A stretch of 64,000 bases of DNA from assembly GCA_041395205.1 (NCBI GenBank), contig JAWLAZ010000001.1:1240001-1304000 (forward strand). Reading direction: 5' to 3'. Below the pieces are notes generated by a model. The model made no database searches. It was given only the letters and a program-made list of their open reading frames with translations, and was not told the DNA's origin. Within the stretch, counting starts at the first letter, position 1, and every line of letters begins with the position of its first letter. The position numbers and the translations under genes are program-made. Source of the DNA: JAHEFU01 sp041395205 (GTDB taxonomy: Bacteria > 4484-113 > JAFGCY01). Shown in pieces: positions 1 to 9,089 of this stretch.

Positions 1-2
1 CC

Positions 3-326
3 GAGGCTGCCGGCAACACCGCCGAAAGCCAGTTCTTCGCACGCTGGACCCGCGACGAGCGCAGCATGGAGCTGATGGCGATGCGCCGCCGCGGCGGGAA
101 GTTCCTGCTGAGCTACCAGGACGCGGAGCTCGGGCTCGTGAACGAAGCGATGCTCGTGCGCGACCGCGAACTCAAGGAAGGGCGGATGGTGATCGACCCC
201 CTGACCGGCAAGGCCGTGCTGCATGTGCAGAGCGGCGAGCAGCAGGCCGAAGGGCAGGGCGAGTCCGGATCCGCCGATGAAGCCCAGCCTGAGCCGGAGC
301 GCAGCGAGGATCCCGACAAGGCCTGA
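3..326 (+). CDS. C-terminal part of a CDS cut by the window edge, unknown function
   Basis: An open frame enters from the left edge and stops with TGA at 326, giving about 107 residues. The first part looks like a compact basic/hydrophobic domain (MRRRGGKFLLSYQDAELGL). The last 35 residues are a low-complexity Glu/Gln/Ser/Pro tail. The first in-frame ATG is at 66, but the frame is open upstream of it with the same composition, so the true start probably lies outside the window. It converges on the peroxiredoxin gene with a 6-nt gap. I do not recognise the family. Confidence 0.6.
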   Translation, partial: EAAGNTAESQFFARWTRDERSMELMAMRRRGGKFLLSYQDAELGLVNEAMLVRDRELKEGRMVIDPLTGKAVLHVQSGEQQAEGQGESGSADEAQPEPERSEDPDKA

Positions 327-332
327 GCCGGA

Positions 333-797
333 TCAGTCCGCCGCCGGCAGATCCCGCAGGATCTCCAGCGCACGCGCTGCATGCAGCTTCATGTCGATCG
401 CGCTGTTGCAGTAGCCCGCGATCTTTCCCTCCCGGTCAATCACGTATGTCACCCGGCCGGGGATTCCCGCCAGCTCCTGCGCCCCGTAATCCCTGCGCAC
501 GCTGTTCTCGGTATCAGCGAGCAGGCTCAGTTCATAGCCCTCAGCCTCACAGAAGGACTGGTGGCTGTCCACACCGTCGCCACTGATCCCGAACAGTGCG
601 GCATCGAATTCCTCGAACTCCGCGCGGCGGCGGTTGAATTCGTGCAGCTCCAGGGTGCAGCCACTGGTGGCGTCCTTTGGATAGAAGATCAGCACCACGG
701 GCTGGCTGCCCTGGAACTCCGCCAGGCTGACCTGGCTGCCATGCTGGTTGGGCAGGCTGAATTGCGGGGCTTCGGTGCCCGGCTGCAGCAGTTTCAT
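333..797 (-). CDS. Peroxiredoxin, BCP/AhpC-TSA type
   Basis: A thioredoxin-fold thiol peroxidase of 154 residues, expected to reduce hydroperoxides in the cytoplasm. The peroxidatic Cys is C47 in YPKDATSGCTLEL, matching the family pattern YPKDxTxGCT. A conserved Arg follows in GRVTYVID. There is no signal peptide. A second Cys (SFCEAEGYE) lies where many BCPs have none, so it may be an atypical resolving Cys. The start at 797 is chosen because GGGAGGA lies just upstream; a longer frame exists without one. The same domain occurs as the C-terminal half of the gene at 3611-5095, so the two are recent-looking paralogues. Confidence 0.9.
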   Translation of the reverse strand: MKLLQPGTEAPQFSLPNQHGSQVSLAEFQGSQPVVLIFYPKDATSGCTLELHEFNRRRAEFEEFDAALFGISGDGVDSHQSFCEAEGYELSLLADTENSVRRDYGAQELAGIPGRVTYVIDREGKIAGYCNSAIDMKLHAARALEILRDLPAAD

Positions 798-825
798 GCG
801 CTTCCTCCCGTCAGGCTGCAGCCGT

Positions 826-1536
826 TCAGTTTCCGGCGGCAACCACATCAAGCCAGGGGCCGATCACGGCCCGGGCCAGCCGCTGGCTTTCCGCCAGCTG
901 CTGCGGCAGATCCCACAGCAGGCTGTCCAGCCCTATCATCTCATCCGCCAGTTCATCACTGAAGGCTGAGGCCATGCCCCGGATCGCCTCCTCCGTCACC
1001 TCGAGGTGGAACTGCAGGGCCAGCACCCGCGGCTGCGGTGACAGCGCCTGGCAGGGCGTGAGCTCCGTCGCGGCCAGCGCCGGCAGGTCCTCATGCGGGA
1101 TGATCCGCTCGCCGTGCCAGTGGAAGCATGTGAACTGCTCCGGCACATCCGCTAGGTATGGGCTGTCAGCCCCGGCCGCGCTGCGCTGCACCGGGTACCA
1201 GCCGATCTCCCTGTAGTCACAGTTGACAACCTGCATCCCGCAGGCCGCGGCCACGACCTGCGCCCCGAGGCAGATCCCGAGCACGGGCAGGCCTCGGTCG
1301 ATCGCCAGGCGCACGAATTCGATCTCGCGCCGCATCCAGGGGAAGCGGTCCGTGCGGTTGACACTCTGCGGACCGCCGAGGATGACCAGCGCATGCAGGC
1401 CATCGGGCTCCTTCGGGATCTCGCCCCGGTCCGCGCGCAGCACTGTCCAGTCCAGCCCGCGCTCCTGCAGGAGCGTTGCCAGATAGGCCGGACCTTCGCA
1501 GTCATGGTGCTGAAGGATCTGGATCATTGCAGGCAC
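826..1536 (-). CDS. Class I glutamine amidotransferase-like protein (GMP synthase GATase-like)
   Basis: About 236 residues with a class I glutaminase fold. The nucleophile elbow is LPVLGICLGAQ (Cys near residue 89), and the His/Glu pair is in LQFHLEVTEE near residue 190. Stand-alone members of this family hydrolyse glutamine or gamma-glutamyl compounds; no synthase partner is adjacent, so the substrate is unknown. The GTG at 1536 follows an AT-rich TATATG box by 5 nt, consistent with a leaderless start. An in-frame ATG at 1527 is the alternative. It lies 28 nt upstream of the peroxiredoxin on the same strand, so the two may be co-transcribed. Confidence 0.85.
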   Translation of the reverse strand: MPAMIQILQHHDCEGPAYLATLLQERGLDWTVLRADRGEIPKEPDGLHALVILGGPQSVNRTDRFPWMRREIEFVRLAIDRGLPVLGICLGAQVVAAACGMQVVNCDYREIGWYPVQRSAAGADSPYLADVPEQFTCFHWHGERIIPHEDLPALAATELTPCQALSPQPRVLALQFHLEVTEEAIRGMASAFSDELADEMIGLDSLLWDLPQQLAESQRLARAVIGPWLDVVAAGN

Positions 1537-1655
1537 CCATTCATATATGTAGCTCCCATGCCATGCTGATTCTAACCAGTGATGCAGGTTCGGGACCGGT
1601 CTGATTCAGGATTGGCATGCTGATTCAATGCGGACATTCGCTGCAGCGGGCGTGG

Positions 1656-1661
1656 TAACAT
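1656..1661 (+). promoter_or_regulatory. -10 box for a leaderless ptuA start
   Basis: TAACAT lies 6 nt before the GTG at 1668. There is no Shine-Dalgarno. This is the same TANNNT-N6-start layout seen at several other genes in the window. Confidence 0.45.
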
Positions 1662-1667
1662 CAGATC

Positions 1668-2948
1668 GTGAGACAGCTGAAGAGCATGACCCTGCATGAC
1701 TGGCGCCAGTTCAAGCGGCTGGAACTGGACTTCGATGCCCCGGTGACATTCCTGACCGGCGCAAATGCAAGCGGGAAGACGACGGTGCTTCGGGTTATCA
1801 ATTTACTTGTTGGTTGGAGCCACGAATTTAGTGCTATTCATTCATTCAACCAAAACGAAGAAGGAAAGTATATTCCAGACACTTTCACTGGGGTTGACAA
1901 AGGTAGTCCTGATAATAGGCATCGAAGTGTTGGAACAGTTGTTTTTTCAAATTCGAATTTCAACAATGAAAAGCAATCGCTCCGAATTCACTACAATCAA
2001 GAAAAATCCGGATATCATCTTAGTAGACACTTTGATAATCCAACGATTGAGTTGCACGCTCTTGATTCCAAGATTTATGGGTTCTATCTTCCCGCTGGTC
2101 GACAAATTGCTCGGAGATTTAGATCCAAACCACTTTCAGCAGAATTTAAAGGTTTCAACTCCCTTAAGGCTGAGCTCGATAGTTTGTATGAAGAACTGGA
2201 AGCAACAGGGTCATCATCAGAATTACCTTATGGAACAATTAAGCAAGCATTAATGCAGGTAAATTTGTTTAGCAATGCAAATGTTCTCGATGCGAACGAA
2301 TTTGAATATGCAATTGAAAATTTTAATCGGTTGCTAAGAGAAATACTCCCAGATGAGATTAATTTCAACTCATTACTATTCTATTCTTCGGACATTGAAC
2401 TTTCCTGTGGAAATGGCATGAGATTTAGTATTGATGAGGTTAGTGGAGGGGTGTCATCGTTGCTCAATCTTGTTTGGCAATTGTTTGTTTGCAGCATGAT
2501 TAACATGGATTGTCTCGTGCTTATCGATGAACCGGAAAACCACCTGCATCCCAAACTGCAGCGCACCCTGTTCCCCAAGCTAATCAAGGCATTTCCCACC
2601 TTCCAGTTCGTGGCCGCCACGCACAGTCCCGTGATCCTTGGATCCGTGCAGGACGCCAATGTCTATGCATTGAAATTCAATGATGAAGGGCTGGTGGAGA
2701 GCCTCGATGTCAGTGACAAACTGAAAAGTCCTGCGACCGCTGACGACATGCTGCAGGAGATTCTCGGTGTAGAAGTACTGGAACCCCAGTGGGTTGCAGC
2801 TGCAATCGATGAACTGGTTAAGGATTTTGAATCCAAGGAACTGAGCGAAAAGAGCCTCGACGAGCTGAGAAGCAAGATGATGTCAATGGGAATGGAACAT
2901 TCTTTTGTGAGGACTCTTCACGAAATAGATAAATTGAAGAGAAAGTAA
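1668..2948 (+). CDS. ptuA: Septu-like defence ATPase (PtuA-like, AAA/ABC-type)
   Basis: A 426-residue SMC/RecF-type ATPase. Walker A is GANASGKTTVLR near residue 35, Walker B is LVLIDEPENHLHP near residue 287, and the switch His is in VAATHSPVI near residue 320. A signature-like SGG precedes Walker B. There is no TOPRIM or other nuclease domain, so the partner must supply DNA or tRNA cleavage. The downstream HNH gene overlaps its stop (TAATG), which is the arrangement of the Septu anti-phage system. Base composition changes inside the gene: roughly 1795-2510 is AT-rich and unlike the neighbours, while the Walker A and Walker B segments are GC-rich. That suggests transfer followed by partial recombination or amelioration. 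An unassigned OLD-family ATPase is the main alternative. Confidence 0.75.
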   Translation: MRQLKSMTLHDWRQFKRLELDFDAPVTFLTGANASGKTTVLRVINLLVGWSHEFSAIHSFNQNEEGKYIPDTFTGVDKGSPDNRHRSVGTVVFSNSNFNNEKQSLRIHYNQEKSGYHLSRHFDNPTIELHALDSKIYGFYLPAGRQIARRFRSKPLSAEFKGFNSLKAELDSLYEELEATGSSSELPYGTIKQALMQVNLFSNANVLDANEFEYAIENFNRLLREILPDEINFNSLLFYSSDIELSCGNGMRFSIDEVSGGVSSLLNLVWQLFVCSMINMDCLVLIDEPENHLHPKLQRTLFPKLIKAFPTFQFVAATHSPVILGSVQDANVYALKFNDEGLVESLDVSDKLKSPATADDMLQEILGVEVLEPQWVAAAIDELVKDFESKELSEKSLDELRSKMMSMGMEHSFVRTLHEIDKLKRK

Positions 2949-3598
2949 TGCGGCTACTACAAAGGGGTATTGCACCACCCACTCTGGTTCAGAATGCTGC
3001 AAAATGGACAATAGAGTTCAAGCAGTGGATTGCTGACGGCAAACCAAAGAGTGACTCACGGGCAACCAGATACAACAAGAAGGCGATCAAGAAAGCTCTG
3101 TTCAGGGATTCTCATGGGAAATGTTCTTACTGTGAGTTTGAAGTAGAGGGTGGCTCTTGGGGAGAAATTGAACACATACTCCCAAAATCCAAAGTACCAG
3201 ATGATGTATGCAAATGGGAGAACCTCGCACTTGCATGCTCTGTCTGCAATAATCCAAAAGATGACTACTATGATCCTGGAATGCCCCTTCTGAATCCATA
3301 TAAGGATGTGCCGGAAGAACATCTCTCATATGATAGGGAGTTCGCCCGTGGCTTGTCATCGCGAGGGGACAAAACGGTAACGCAAATGATGCTTAATAGA
3401 AGCGAAAAGCGTAACACCAGAAATCGAAGACTGGAAAAGCTGATCTCAGAAGTCTTGAGATATCAGGAAATCACGGATGAAACCACGAAAGTTTACTCAG
3501 GTAAATCCTTGCTGAGCATTTGGACTGACCCTAAGGTACCGCATTCCTACATGTGCGAATGTTACCTGCGGGAAAATACTCCGGAGCTATTTGCCTGA
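2948..3598 (+). CDS. ptuB: HNH endonuclease (PtuB-like), Septu effector
   Basis: 216 residues with a zinc-stabilised HNH fold: CSYC near residue 57, the catalytic EIEHILPKSK near residue 72, then WENLALACSVCNNPKDD. This order (CxxC, EH, ENL, CxxCN, K) matches the PtuB/retron-associated HNH family. The start ATG overlaps the ptuA stop by one base, so translation is probably coupled. Like ptuA it is markedly AT-richer than the flanking genes. Known Septu systems degrade nucleic acid on phage infection; the target here cannot be read from sequence. It converges on the TPR-peroxiredoxin gene. Confidence 0.78.
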   Translation: MRLLQRGIAPPTLVQNAAKWTIEFKQWIADGKPKSDSRATRYNKKAIKKALFRDSHGKCSYCEFEVEGGSWGEIEHILPKSKVPDDVCKWENLALACSVCNNPKDDYYDPGMPLLNPYKDVPEEHLSYDREFARGLSSRGDKTVTQMMLNRSEKRNTRNRRLEKLISEVLRYQEITDETTKVYSGKSLLSIWTDPKVPHSYMCECYLRENTPELFA

Positions 3599-3610
3599 CA
3601 CCTGAACTCT

Positions 3611-5095
3611 CTACTCCCCGCTCATCCTTCCGAGGATCTCCAGTGCTGCGGCGGCGTGCGCCTCCATCTCGGATGAGCTGGCGCAGAAGCCCCTGATGTA
3701 GCCGTCGCTGCTGACAACGTAGCTCACGCGGCCGATGCGCCCGTCCGCAGTGGCCGCGCCATAGGCTCCGCGCACCGCGTTGTCAGTGTCCGCCAGCAGG
3801 TCGAGGCGGTAGCCCTGGGCGGCGCAGAATTCCTCATGGCTTTCCGTGCTGTCGCCACTGATACCGAACACCCGCGCATTGAACGCTGCGAACTCAGCCT
3901 CGCGGCGGTTGTACTCCGCCAGCTCCAGGGTGCAGCCGCCGGTGTGATCCTTCGGGTAGAAGGCCAGCACCACCGGTCCGCCCTCCAGTGCTTCCGCCAG
4001 GCTGACCTCCTTGCCATCCTGGTTCGGCAGCGTGAACTGCAGGGCCCGGCTGCCGATCTCCAGCAGCGGCAGGCCCGTTGCCAGCATGGTCTCGATGCGT
4101 TCGATGCGTCCCGGATAGCTCTCCGCGACCCAGGCCTGCTCCTTCAGGAGTGGCAGGGCATTCTCGAAATGCGGGCGCGCGGCCTCCAGGCCCTCCATGG
4201 CGAGTGTGTTCTCGCCCATTTCCTCATGCCAGAAGCAGTCGGCACTGTGCCCGGGGAAGTTGTCAGCCACATTCTGCAGCTTCGCGAGCGCCTCCGGATT
4301 GCGGCCCAGCTCCCTGAGTGCGCGGGCCACGCTCCAGTGCGCGATCATCCGCGGCTCCTCGGGATGATTGTTGGCATCGCGGAACTGCGCGCCGGCCTCG
4401 AACTTCTCCAGCGCCAGCTGCGGCTGGTGATTGTCCATGTAGGTCCAGCCGATGTTGTTGTAGAGGCTCCCGGCCCACTGCGCGGCCTTCGGATCGCTGC
4501 TGGATGCCGCCAGCGCCAGGGCCTTCTCATTCCACTCCAGTGATTCGTCGCCCTGTGTGACGATCCCCAGCATGTGTGCGGCATCGATTGTCAGGCTGTC
4601 ATTGCCACCGTCCTGTCCGGCCAGCCAGGCCTCGAGGAAGAGCGGACGCGCCACCTGCGGGCTGCCGGCGGAGTTGAAGGCCCGCCCGCGCTCCAGCCAG
4701 TAGCGCATCCAGCCGCGCCTCAGCGCTGCCTCGTCACCGGCCTGCAGCAGCTCCTGGGCCCGGTTGAGGGTCAGGTGGGCGTTGTCAAAATTCCCCTCCA
4801 GGCCATGGGTGCGCGCGATCTGCGTCAGCAGCTCGATCAGGTAGAGGCTGTCAGCGCCGGCCTCCGCCGCCGGCAGCAGTTCCTCGAACTGTGCCCGCGT
4901 GCCGGCGGGGTCGCTGAAGTTCCAGAGCGTCGTGAAGTCCGGCAGGGCCTGGCTGTCCATCGTGTCCTCCGCAAGCATATCCGCTGCCCGGGCCTCAGCC
5001 GGAGCAAGCGCCGCCGTTGCCAGACATAACGGCAGGCACAGCAGGATGTTCCTCAGAAGGGACAGGGCCGTCCCGCAGCTGCGTTGGCAATCCAT
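3611..5095 (-). CDS. Exported TPR-peroxiredoxin fusion protein
   Basis: 494 residues. An N-terminal signal peptide (hydrophobic LLRNILLCLPLCLATAAL, then AEARAA) is followed by about 280 residues of TPR-like helices. A BCP-type peroxiredoxin domain fills the last 150, with its peroxidatic Cys in YPKDHTGGCTLEL. The Prx domain is closely similar to the stand-alone enzyme at 333-797, and the TPR part to the gene at 5197-5877. A fused, exported Prx could scavenge peroxide outside the cytoplasm while the TPR part binds a protein partner; both roles are inference. The start at 5095 has GGAG 6 nt upstream. I do not know this fusion as a standard family. Confidence 0.85.
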   Translation of the reverse strand: MDCQRSCGTALSLLRNILLCLPLCLATAALAPAEARAADMLAEDTMDSQALPDFTTLWNFSDPAGTRAQFEELLPAAEAGADSLYLIELLTQIARTHGLEGNFDNAHLTLNRAQELLQAGDEAALRRGWMRYWLERGRAFNSAGSPQVARPLFLEAWLAGQDGGNDSLTIDAAHMLGIVTQGDESLEWNEKALALAASSSDPKAAQWAGSLYNNIGWTYMDNHQPQLALEKFEAGAQFRDANNHPEEPRMIAHWSVARALRELGRNPEALAKLQNVADNFPGHSADCFWHEEMGENTLAMEGLEAARPHFENALPLLKEQAWVAESYPGRIERIETMLATGLPLLEIGSRALQFTLPNQDGKEVSLAEALEGGPVVLAFYPKDHTGGCTLELAEYNRREAEFAAFNARVFGISGDSTESHEEFCAAQGYRLDLLADTDNAVRGAYGAATADGRIGRVSYVVSSDGYIRGFCASSSEMEAHAAAALEILGRMSGE

Positions 5096-5196
5096 CGGCT
5101 ACTCCGCATCAGGGCTTGTACGCCCGGGATCCGCCGGAGCGGTGCAGCACCGGTCCGGCATGCGCGGATTATAGGCCATGCGCGGGGCAGGGCGGA

Positions 5197-5877
5197 TCAG
5201 AGCACGAGCAGGCTGCCGTCCGTCAGGCTCTCCGGGCAGGCGCAGGCCACGCCGCTGCACTTCAGCTCGCCGCCCACGGCCAGGCCGAGGCTGTGACGCA
5301 GCTGTGCCGCTTCCCCGAACAGGCGGCGGGCATCCTCCTCCCGGCCGTCCTCGGCGTGGATCCGTCCCAGCAGTTCGCAGAGCGGGGCCTCCCAGCGGCG
5401 GGCCTGTGCATTAAGCCCGGTTCCGGAATGCTTGAGTGCGCGCTCGAACCAGTCGGTGCTCTCGTTGCCGGTGAGCGTCAGGCCGAGCATGTGCGCGGCA
5501 TCGATCGCCATCGCCGTCTCGGAGCAGTCCAGCGCCATCTCATAGGCCTCGAGGAAGTAGTCCTCCGCCCGGTCCTCATAGCCGCTGGCGCGGTAGATCC
5601 GCCCGCGCTCCAGCAGGTAGCTCACCAGCGCGGCCTGCATCAGCTGCGGCTCGCCGCTGTCCAGCAGCTTCTTGGCGCGGTCCAGGCTGGCATTGGCGGC
5701 CTCGTAGTTGCGCTGCAGGCCCTGCGCACGGGCGATCTGGCTGAGCAGGCCCACGGTGTAGGCATTGTCAGCGGCGGCCTCGGCGGCCGGCATCAGCTCC
5801 ATGAAGGAGTTCTGGCTGGCAGCCGGGTCGTCATGCTTCCAGAGTTCCGTCAGCTCGGGCGTGGTGTTCGTTGGCAT
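5197..5877 (-). CDS. TPR-repeat protein, paralogue of the TPR half of the preceding gene
   Basis: 226 residues of paired helices with TPR character (for example YLLERGRIYRASG, and AIDAAHMLGL, which also occurs nearly unchanged in the gene at 3611-5095). It has no signal peptide and no peroxiredoxin domain. The last 25 residues contain two Cys (CSGVACACPE), an unusual Cys-rich tail. The start at 5877 is preferred because GGAG sits 7 nt upstream; another ATG lies two codons earlier, too close to the SD. It lies about 100 nt upstream of the fusion gene on the same strand, consistent with duplication and with an operon. Confidence 0.75.
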   Translation of the reverse strand: MPTNTTPELTELWKHDDPAASQNSFMELMPAAEAAADNAYTVGLLSQIARAQGLQRNYEAANASLDRAKKLLDSGEPQLMQAALVSYLLERGRIYRASGYEDRAEDYFLEAYEMALDCSETAMAIDAAHMLGLTLTGNESTDWFERALKHSGTGLNAQARRWEAPLCELLGRIHAEDGREEDARRLFGEAAQLRHSLGLAVGGELKCSGVACACPESLTDGSLLVL

Positions 5878-6024
5878 TTCCATTCTCCGTGCGGTTTTCC
5901 GCTGGAAATGCTAACGCCGACCGCCGGTCAGATGTTGCCGGATCGCTCCGCAAGCGGCGTTGTCAACCGGAATTCAACCGCGGCTGAAGCCTGCCTTAAC
6001 CGGATTTCTGACAACGGGTGCCAA

Positions 6025-7245
6025 TCAGCCGCCGTAGCTGATGCGGTAGATGCAGTTGGCGTAGTCATCACTGAGCAGCATGCTGCCGTCCGGCAGGAAC
6101 TCGATCGCCACGGGCCGCCCGCTGACCTTGCCGTTGCCGTCCAGCCAGCCCTCGGCGAAGGGTTCATAGGAAGCGGCATTGCCCTGTGCATCCAGCCTGA
6201 CGAGCATCACGCGGTAGCCGATCTTGCTGGAACGGTTCCAGCTGCCGTGCTCGGCGATGAACAGCTGGTTCCTGTACTCCTGCGGGAACATCGAACCCGT
6301 GTAGAAGCGCACACCGAGCGCCGCCACATGCGGTCCGAGCTTCTGCATCGGTGCGATGTAGGCATCACGGCCCTTGCCCTCGCTGAATTCCGGGTCCTTG
6401 ATCTCTCCGGCATGGTAGAAGGGGAAGCCGAAGTGCGGGGCCGCCCCGTCCACAGCGCTGCCCGCCGGGATGCGGTTCAGCTCGTCCGGCGGCATGTTGT
6501 CACCGAGCATGTCGCGGCCGTTGTCAGTGAACCACAGTTCGCCGTTCAGCGGATTCCAGTCAAAGCCCACGGTGTTGCGGATCCCCTGGGCCACGATCTG
6601 CCGCCCACCGCCGTCGGGGCCGATGCTCGTCAGCGAGGCGTAGATCGGGTTGTCACGCGTGCAGACATTGCAGGGCGCGCCGACCGGCACGTACAGACGC
6701 CCGTCCGGCCCGAAGCGGATGTACTTCCAGCCATGGTGCTCATCACTGGGGTAGCGCTCGATCAGCACCGGCTCCGGCGGATTGGCCAGCCGCGCTTCGA
6801 TCCCGTCATAGCGCCAGACCTTGCTGACCTCCGCGACGTAGAGGTCGCCGTCGCGGAACTCCACCCCGACCGGCATCCTGAGGCCGCTGCCGATTGTGAA
6901 CTGCTCGTCGGCAACCAGGTCGCCATCGGTGTCGCGCAGGGCATAGACGTGATCCGTGCCACGGCTGCCCACGAACAGTGTCCCGTCCGGGCTGAGCTTC
7001 AGGCAGCGCGCACTAGTGACGTTTTCAGCGTAGATCTCAATCCGGAAGCCCGGCGGCAGGCTGATCCCGCGCAGGCGTGGGTCATCGGTCTGACCGACCA
7101 GCAGGGCCTGCTTCGGCGCGCTCTGGTTCTCAAAGCCTGTGTATTCCTCCGCCGCTCCGGCCGGCGCGCTTTCACGGCAGGCCGCGAGGACGGCCAGCAG
7201 CAGGCCCAGCAGGGCCACGGACAGTCTGCGCTGTGTGCTGATCAT
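6025..7245 (-). CDS. PQQ-type sugar/sorbosone dehydrogenase family lipoprotein
   Basis: 406 residues with a lipoprotein signal (LLGLLLAVLAAC, lipid-attached Cys near residue 23), so it is probably membrane-anchored outside the cytoplasm. The rest is a six-bladed propeller of the glucose/L-sorbosone dehydrogenase family: SGLRMPVGVEFRDGDLYVAE, HHGWKYIRFGPDGRLYVPVG, WFTDNGRD and IAEHGSWNRS. Family members oxidise sugars with PQQ, but no PQQ synthesis gene is visible. The start at 7245 has GGGGAGA just upstream. The frame stays open much further on this strand, but that extension is antisense to the nucleotidyltransferase and is not credible. Confidence 0.88.
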   Translation of the reverse strand: MISTQRRLSVALLGLLLAVLAACRESAPAGAAEEYTGFENQSAPKQALLVGQTDDPRLRGISLPPGFRIEIYAENVTSARCLKLSPDGTLFVGSRGTDHVYALRDTDGDLVADEQFTIGSGLRMPVGVEFRDGDLYVAEVSKVWRYDGIEARLANPPEPVLIERYPSDEHHGWKYIRFGPDGRLYVPVGAPCNVCTRDNPIYASLTSIGPDGGGRQIVAQGIRNTVGFDWNPLNGELWFTDNGRDMLGDNMPPDELNRIPAGSAVDGAAPHFGFPFYHAGEIKDPEFSEGKGRDAYIAPMQKLGPHVAALGVRFYTGSMFPQEYRNQLFIAEHGSWNRSSKIGYRVMLVRLDAQGNAASYEPFAEGWLDGNGKVSGRPVAIEFLPDGSMLLSDDYANCIYRISYGG

Positions 7246-7275
7246 GCTTCTCCCCATGCCGGGTGCAACCCGGAC

Positions 7276-7293
7276 AGTGCTACTTATAGCACT
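7276..7293. promoter_or_regulatory. Inverted repeat in a divergent promoter region
   Basis: AGTGCTA-CTTA-TAGCACT is a 7-bp perfect dyad. It lies between the divergent dehydrogenase and nucleotidyltransferase genes, where a repressor operator could control one or both. Confidence 0.35.
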
Positions 7294-7342
7294 ACCCCGT
7301 GATACCTCGCACTCGTCTGAAACCCTGTTCCCGCCAGCGCTG

Positions 7343-7348
7343 TACATT
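7343..7348 (+). promoter_or_regulatory. -10 box, probable leaderless start of the nucleotidyltransferase gene
   Basis: TACATT lies 5 nt before the ATG at 7354, and no Shine-Dalgarno is present. Confidence 0.4.
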
Positions 7349-7353
7349 CCTGC

Positions 7354-8208
7354 ATGACGAACATCCACAATGAATCCCGTCTGGCCTCCGCCGGACGCTG
7401 TGTCGCTGAATTGTCGAAACTGCCGGGCCTGCGCTGCGTACTGCTGACGGGCTCGGTTGCCAGTGGCCAGGCCGATGCCGCCAGCGACGTCGACATGGCT
7501 GTGTACTTTGACGAAATGCCGGGGCGTGAACAGCTTGAGGCATTCCGGGCCGCGCTTGCCGGCGGGGCCTGGATCTTCTTCTTCGGCGATCCCGCCGAAG
7601 GCGGCTGCGCGATCTCCTTTTCCATTGACGGCGTCAAGCACGATTTCGGCATGGCGGCGCTTGATCCCTGGCGGGAATGGATGCAGGACATCCTCGTCAA
7701 CCACAACCACGAGTCCCCGCTGCAGAAGGCCGCCAGCGGCATCATGGATGCCCGCGTGCTGTACGGCCCGGAGACAGCGGACTGGATCCGCCAGCAGGTC
7801 CAGCACTATCCACGCGGGCTGGGCGTGAAAATGCTGCAGGCCCATCTGAACTTCTTCCCGGCCTGGGTCCCGCTGCAGATGGCCTGGCAGCGCGGCGACA
7901 TCCTGCACTACCAGCAGATCCTCGTGGAGGAGGCCAACCACCTGCTGCACCTGCTCTGCGCGCTGAACTCCGTCTACCACTACGGCGAGTTCAAGCGTCT
8001 CGGGCAGTATGCGGCGAAGTTCAGGCTCGGCCCGCGCGATGTTGAAACGCGCATCAATGCCCTGTTCTCCGCCCCGCCTGAGCAGGCGGTGGGCGAAATC
8101 CACGCCATGCTGGCCGAGCTCATGCAGCTGATCGAGCGCGACTGGCCGGAGGTGGACACCGCCCGCCAGCGCATGCGTCTCGCCCTGCCGCAGCAACAGG
8201 CGGGCTGA
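7354..8208 (+). CDS. Nucleotidyltransferase-domain protein (Pol beta superfamily)
   Basis: 284 residues. The N-terminal part has the nucleotidyltransferase signature LLTGSVASGQADAASDVDM: the GS pair, then a DxD metal-binding motif about 10 residues later. The rest is helical and resembles the substrate-binding domain of small-molecule nucleotidyltransferases (the kanamycin/streptomycin adenylyltransferase superfamily). The acceptor is unknown; resistance should not be assumed from the fold. The start has no SD but an immediate -10 box. It is divergent from the dehydrogenase and followed by sod on the same strand about 115 nt later, with no obvious functional link. Confidence 0.8.
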   Translation: MTNIHNESRLASAGRCVAELSKLPGLRCVLLTGSVASGQADAASDVDMAVYFDEMPGREQLEAFRAALAGGAWIFFFGDPAEGGCAISFSIDGVKHDFGMAALDPWREWMQDILVNHNHESPLQKAASGIMDARVLYGPETADWIRQQVQHYPRGLGVKMLQAHLNFFPAWVPLQMAWQRGDILHYQQILVEEANHLLHLLCALNSVYHYGEFKRLGQYAAKFRLGPRDVETRINALFSAPPEQAVGEIHAMLAELMQLIERDWPEVDTARQRMRLALPQQQAG

Positions 8209-8322
8209 GCCCGCAGGCGCAGCCGTTGAAACAAGCACCGGACTGCGGTGATAGTATTAAGCCTGCCCGCAGCCGCCGCCTCGGATTGAGCAGCGCTGCA
8301 AATAGTCAGGTGGAGGATGAAC

Positions 8323-8937
<615 letters not shown>

Positions 8938-8980
8938 TGACGGCGAGCCGTATAAACCCTTAACGAGCAATGAGCAATCG

Positions 8981-9008
8981 AGGGACGGCCTGCGGGCTGT
9001 CCCTTTTT
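8981..9008 (+). terminator. Rho-independent terminator after sod
   Basis: A 10-bp stem (AGGGACGGCC, 4-nt loop, GGCTGTCCCT) is followed by five T. Confidence 0.85.
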
Positions 9009-9089
9009 GCTGTAATCACAGCTGGCCCAGCGGGCGCACCGCTGTTAGAATTACAGCGAGCTGATGTACTTTTCCTGCCGGAGTTTGAC

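Noticed and set aside
1668..3598. Gabija or OLD-TOPRIM defence system
   Set aside because: The ATPase has no TOPRIM domain and the partner is HNH, not a UvrD-like helicase.
5017..7302. A 761-residue plus-strand open frame over the TPR and dehydrogenase genes
   Set aside because: It covers three recognisable minus-strand genes and shows no motif of its own.
7246..8238. A 330-residue N-terminal extension of the sugar dehydrogenase
   Set aside because: It is antisense to the nucleotidyltransferase, lies before a clear lipoprotein signal, and the SD supports the start at 7245.
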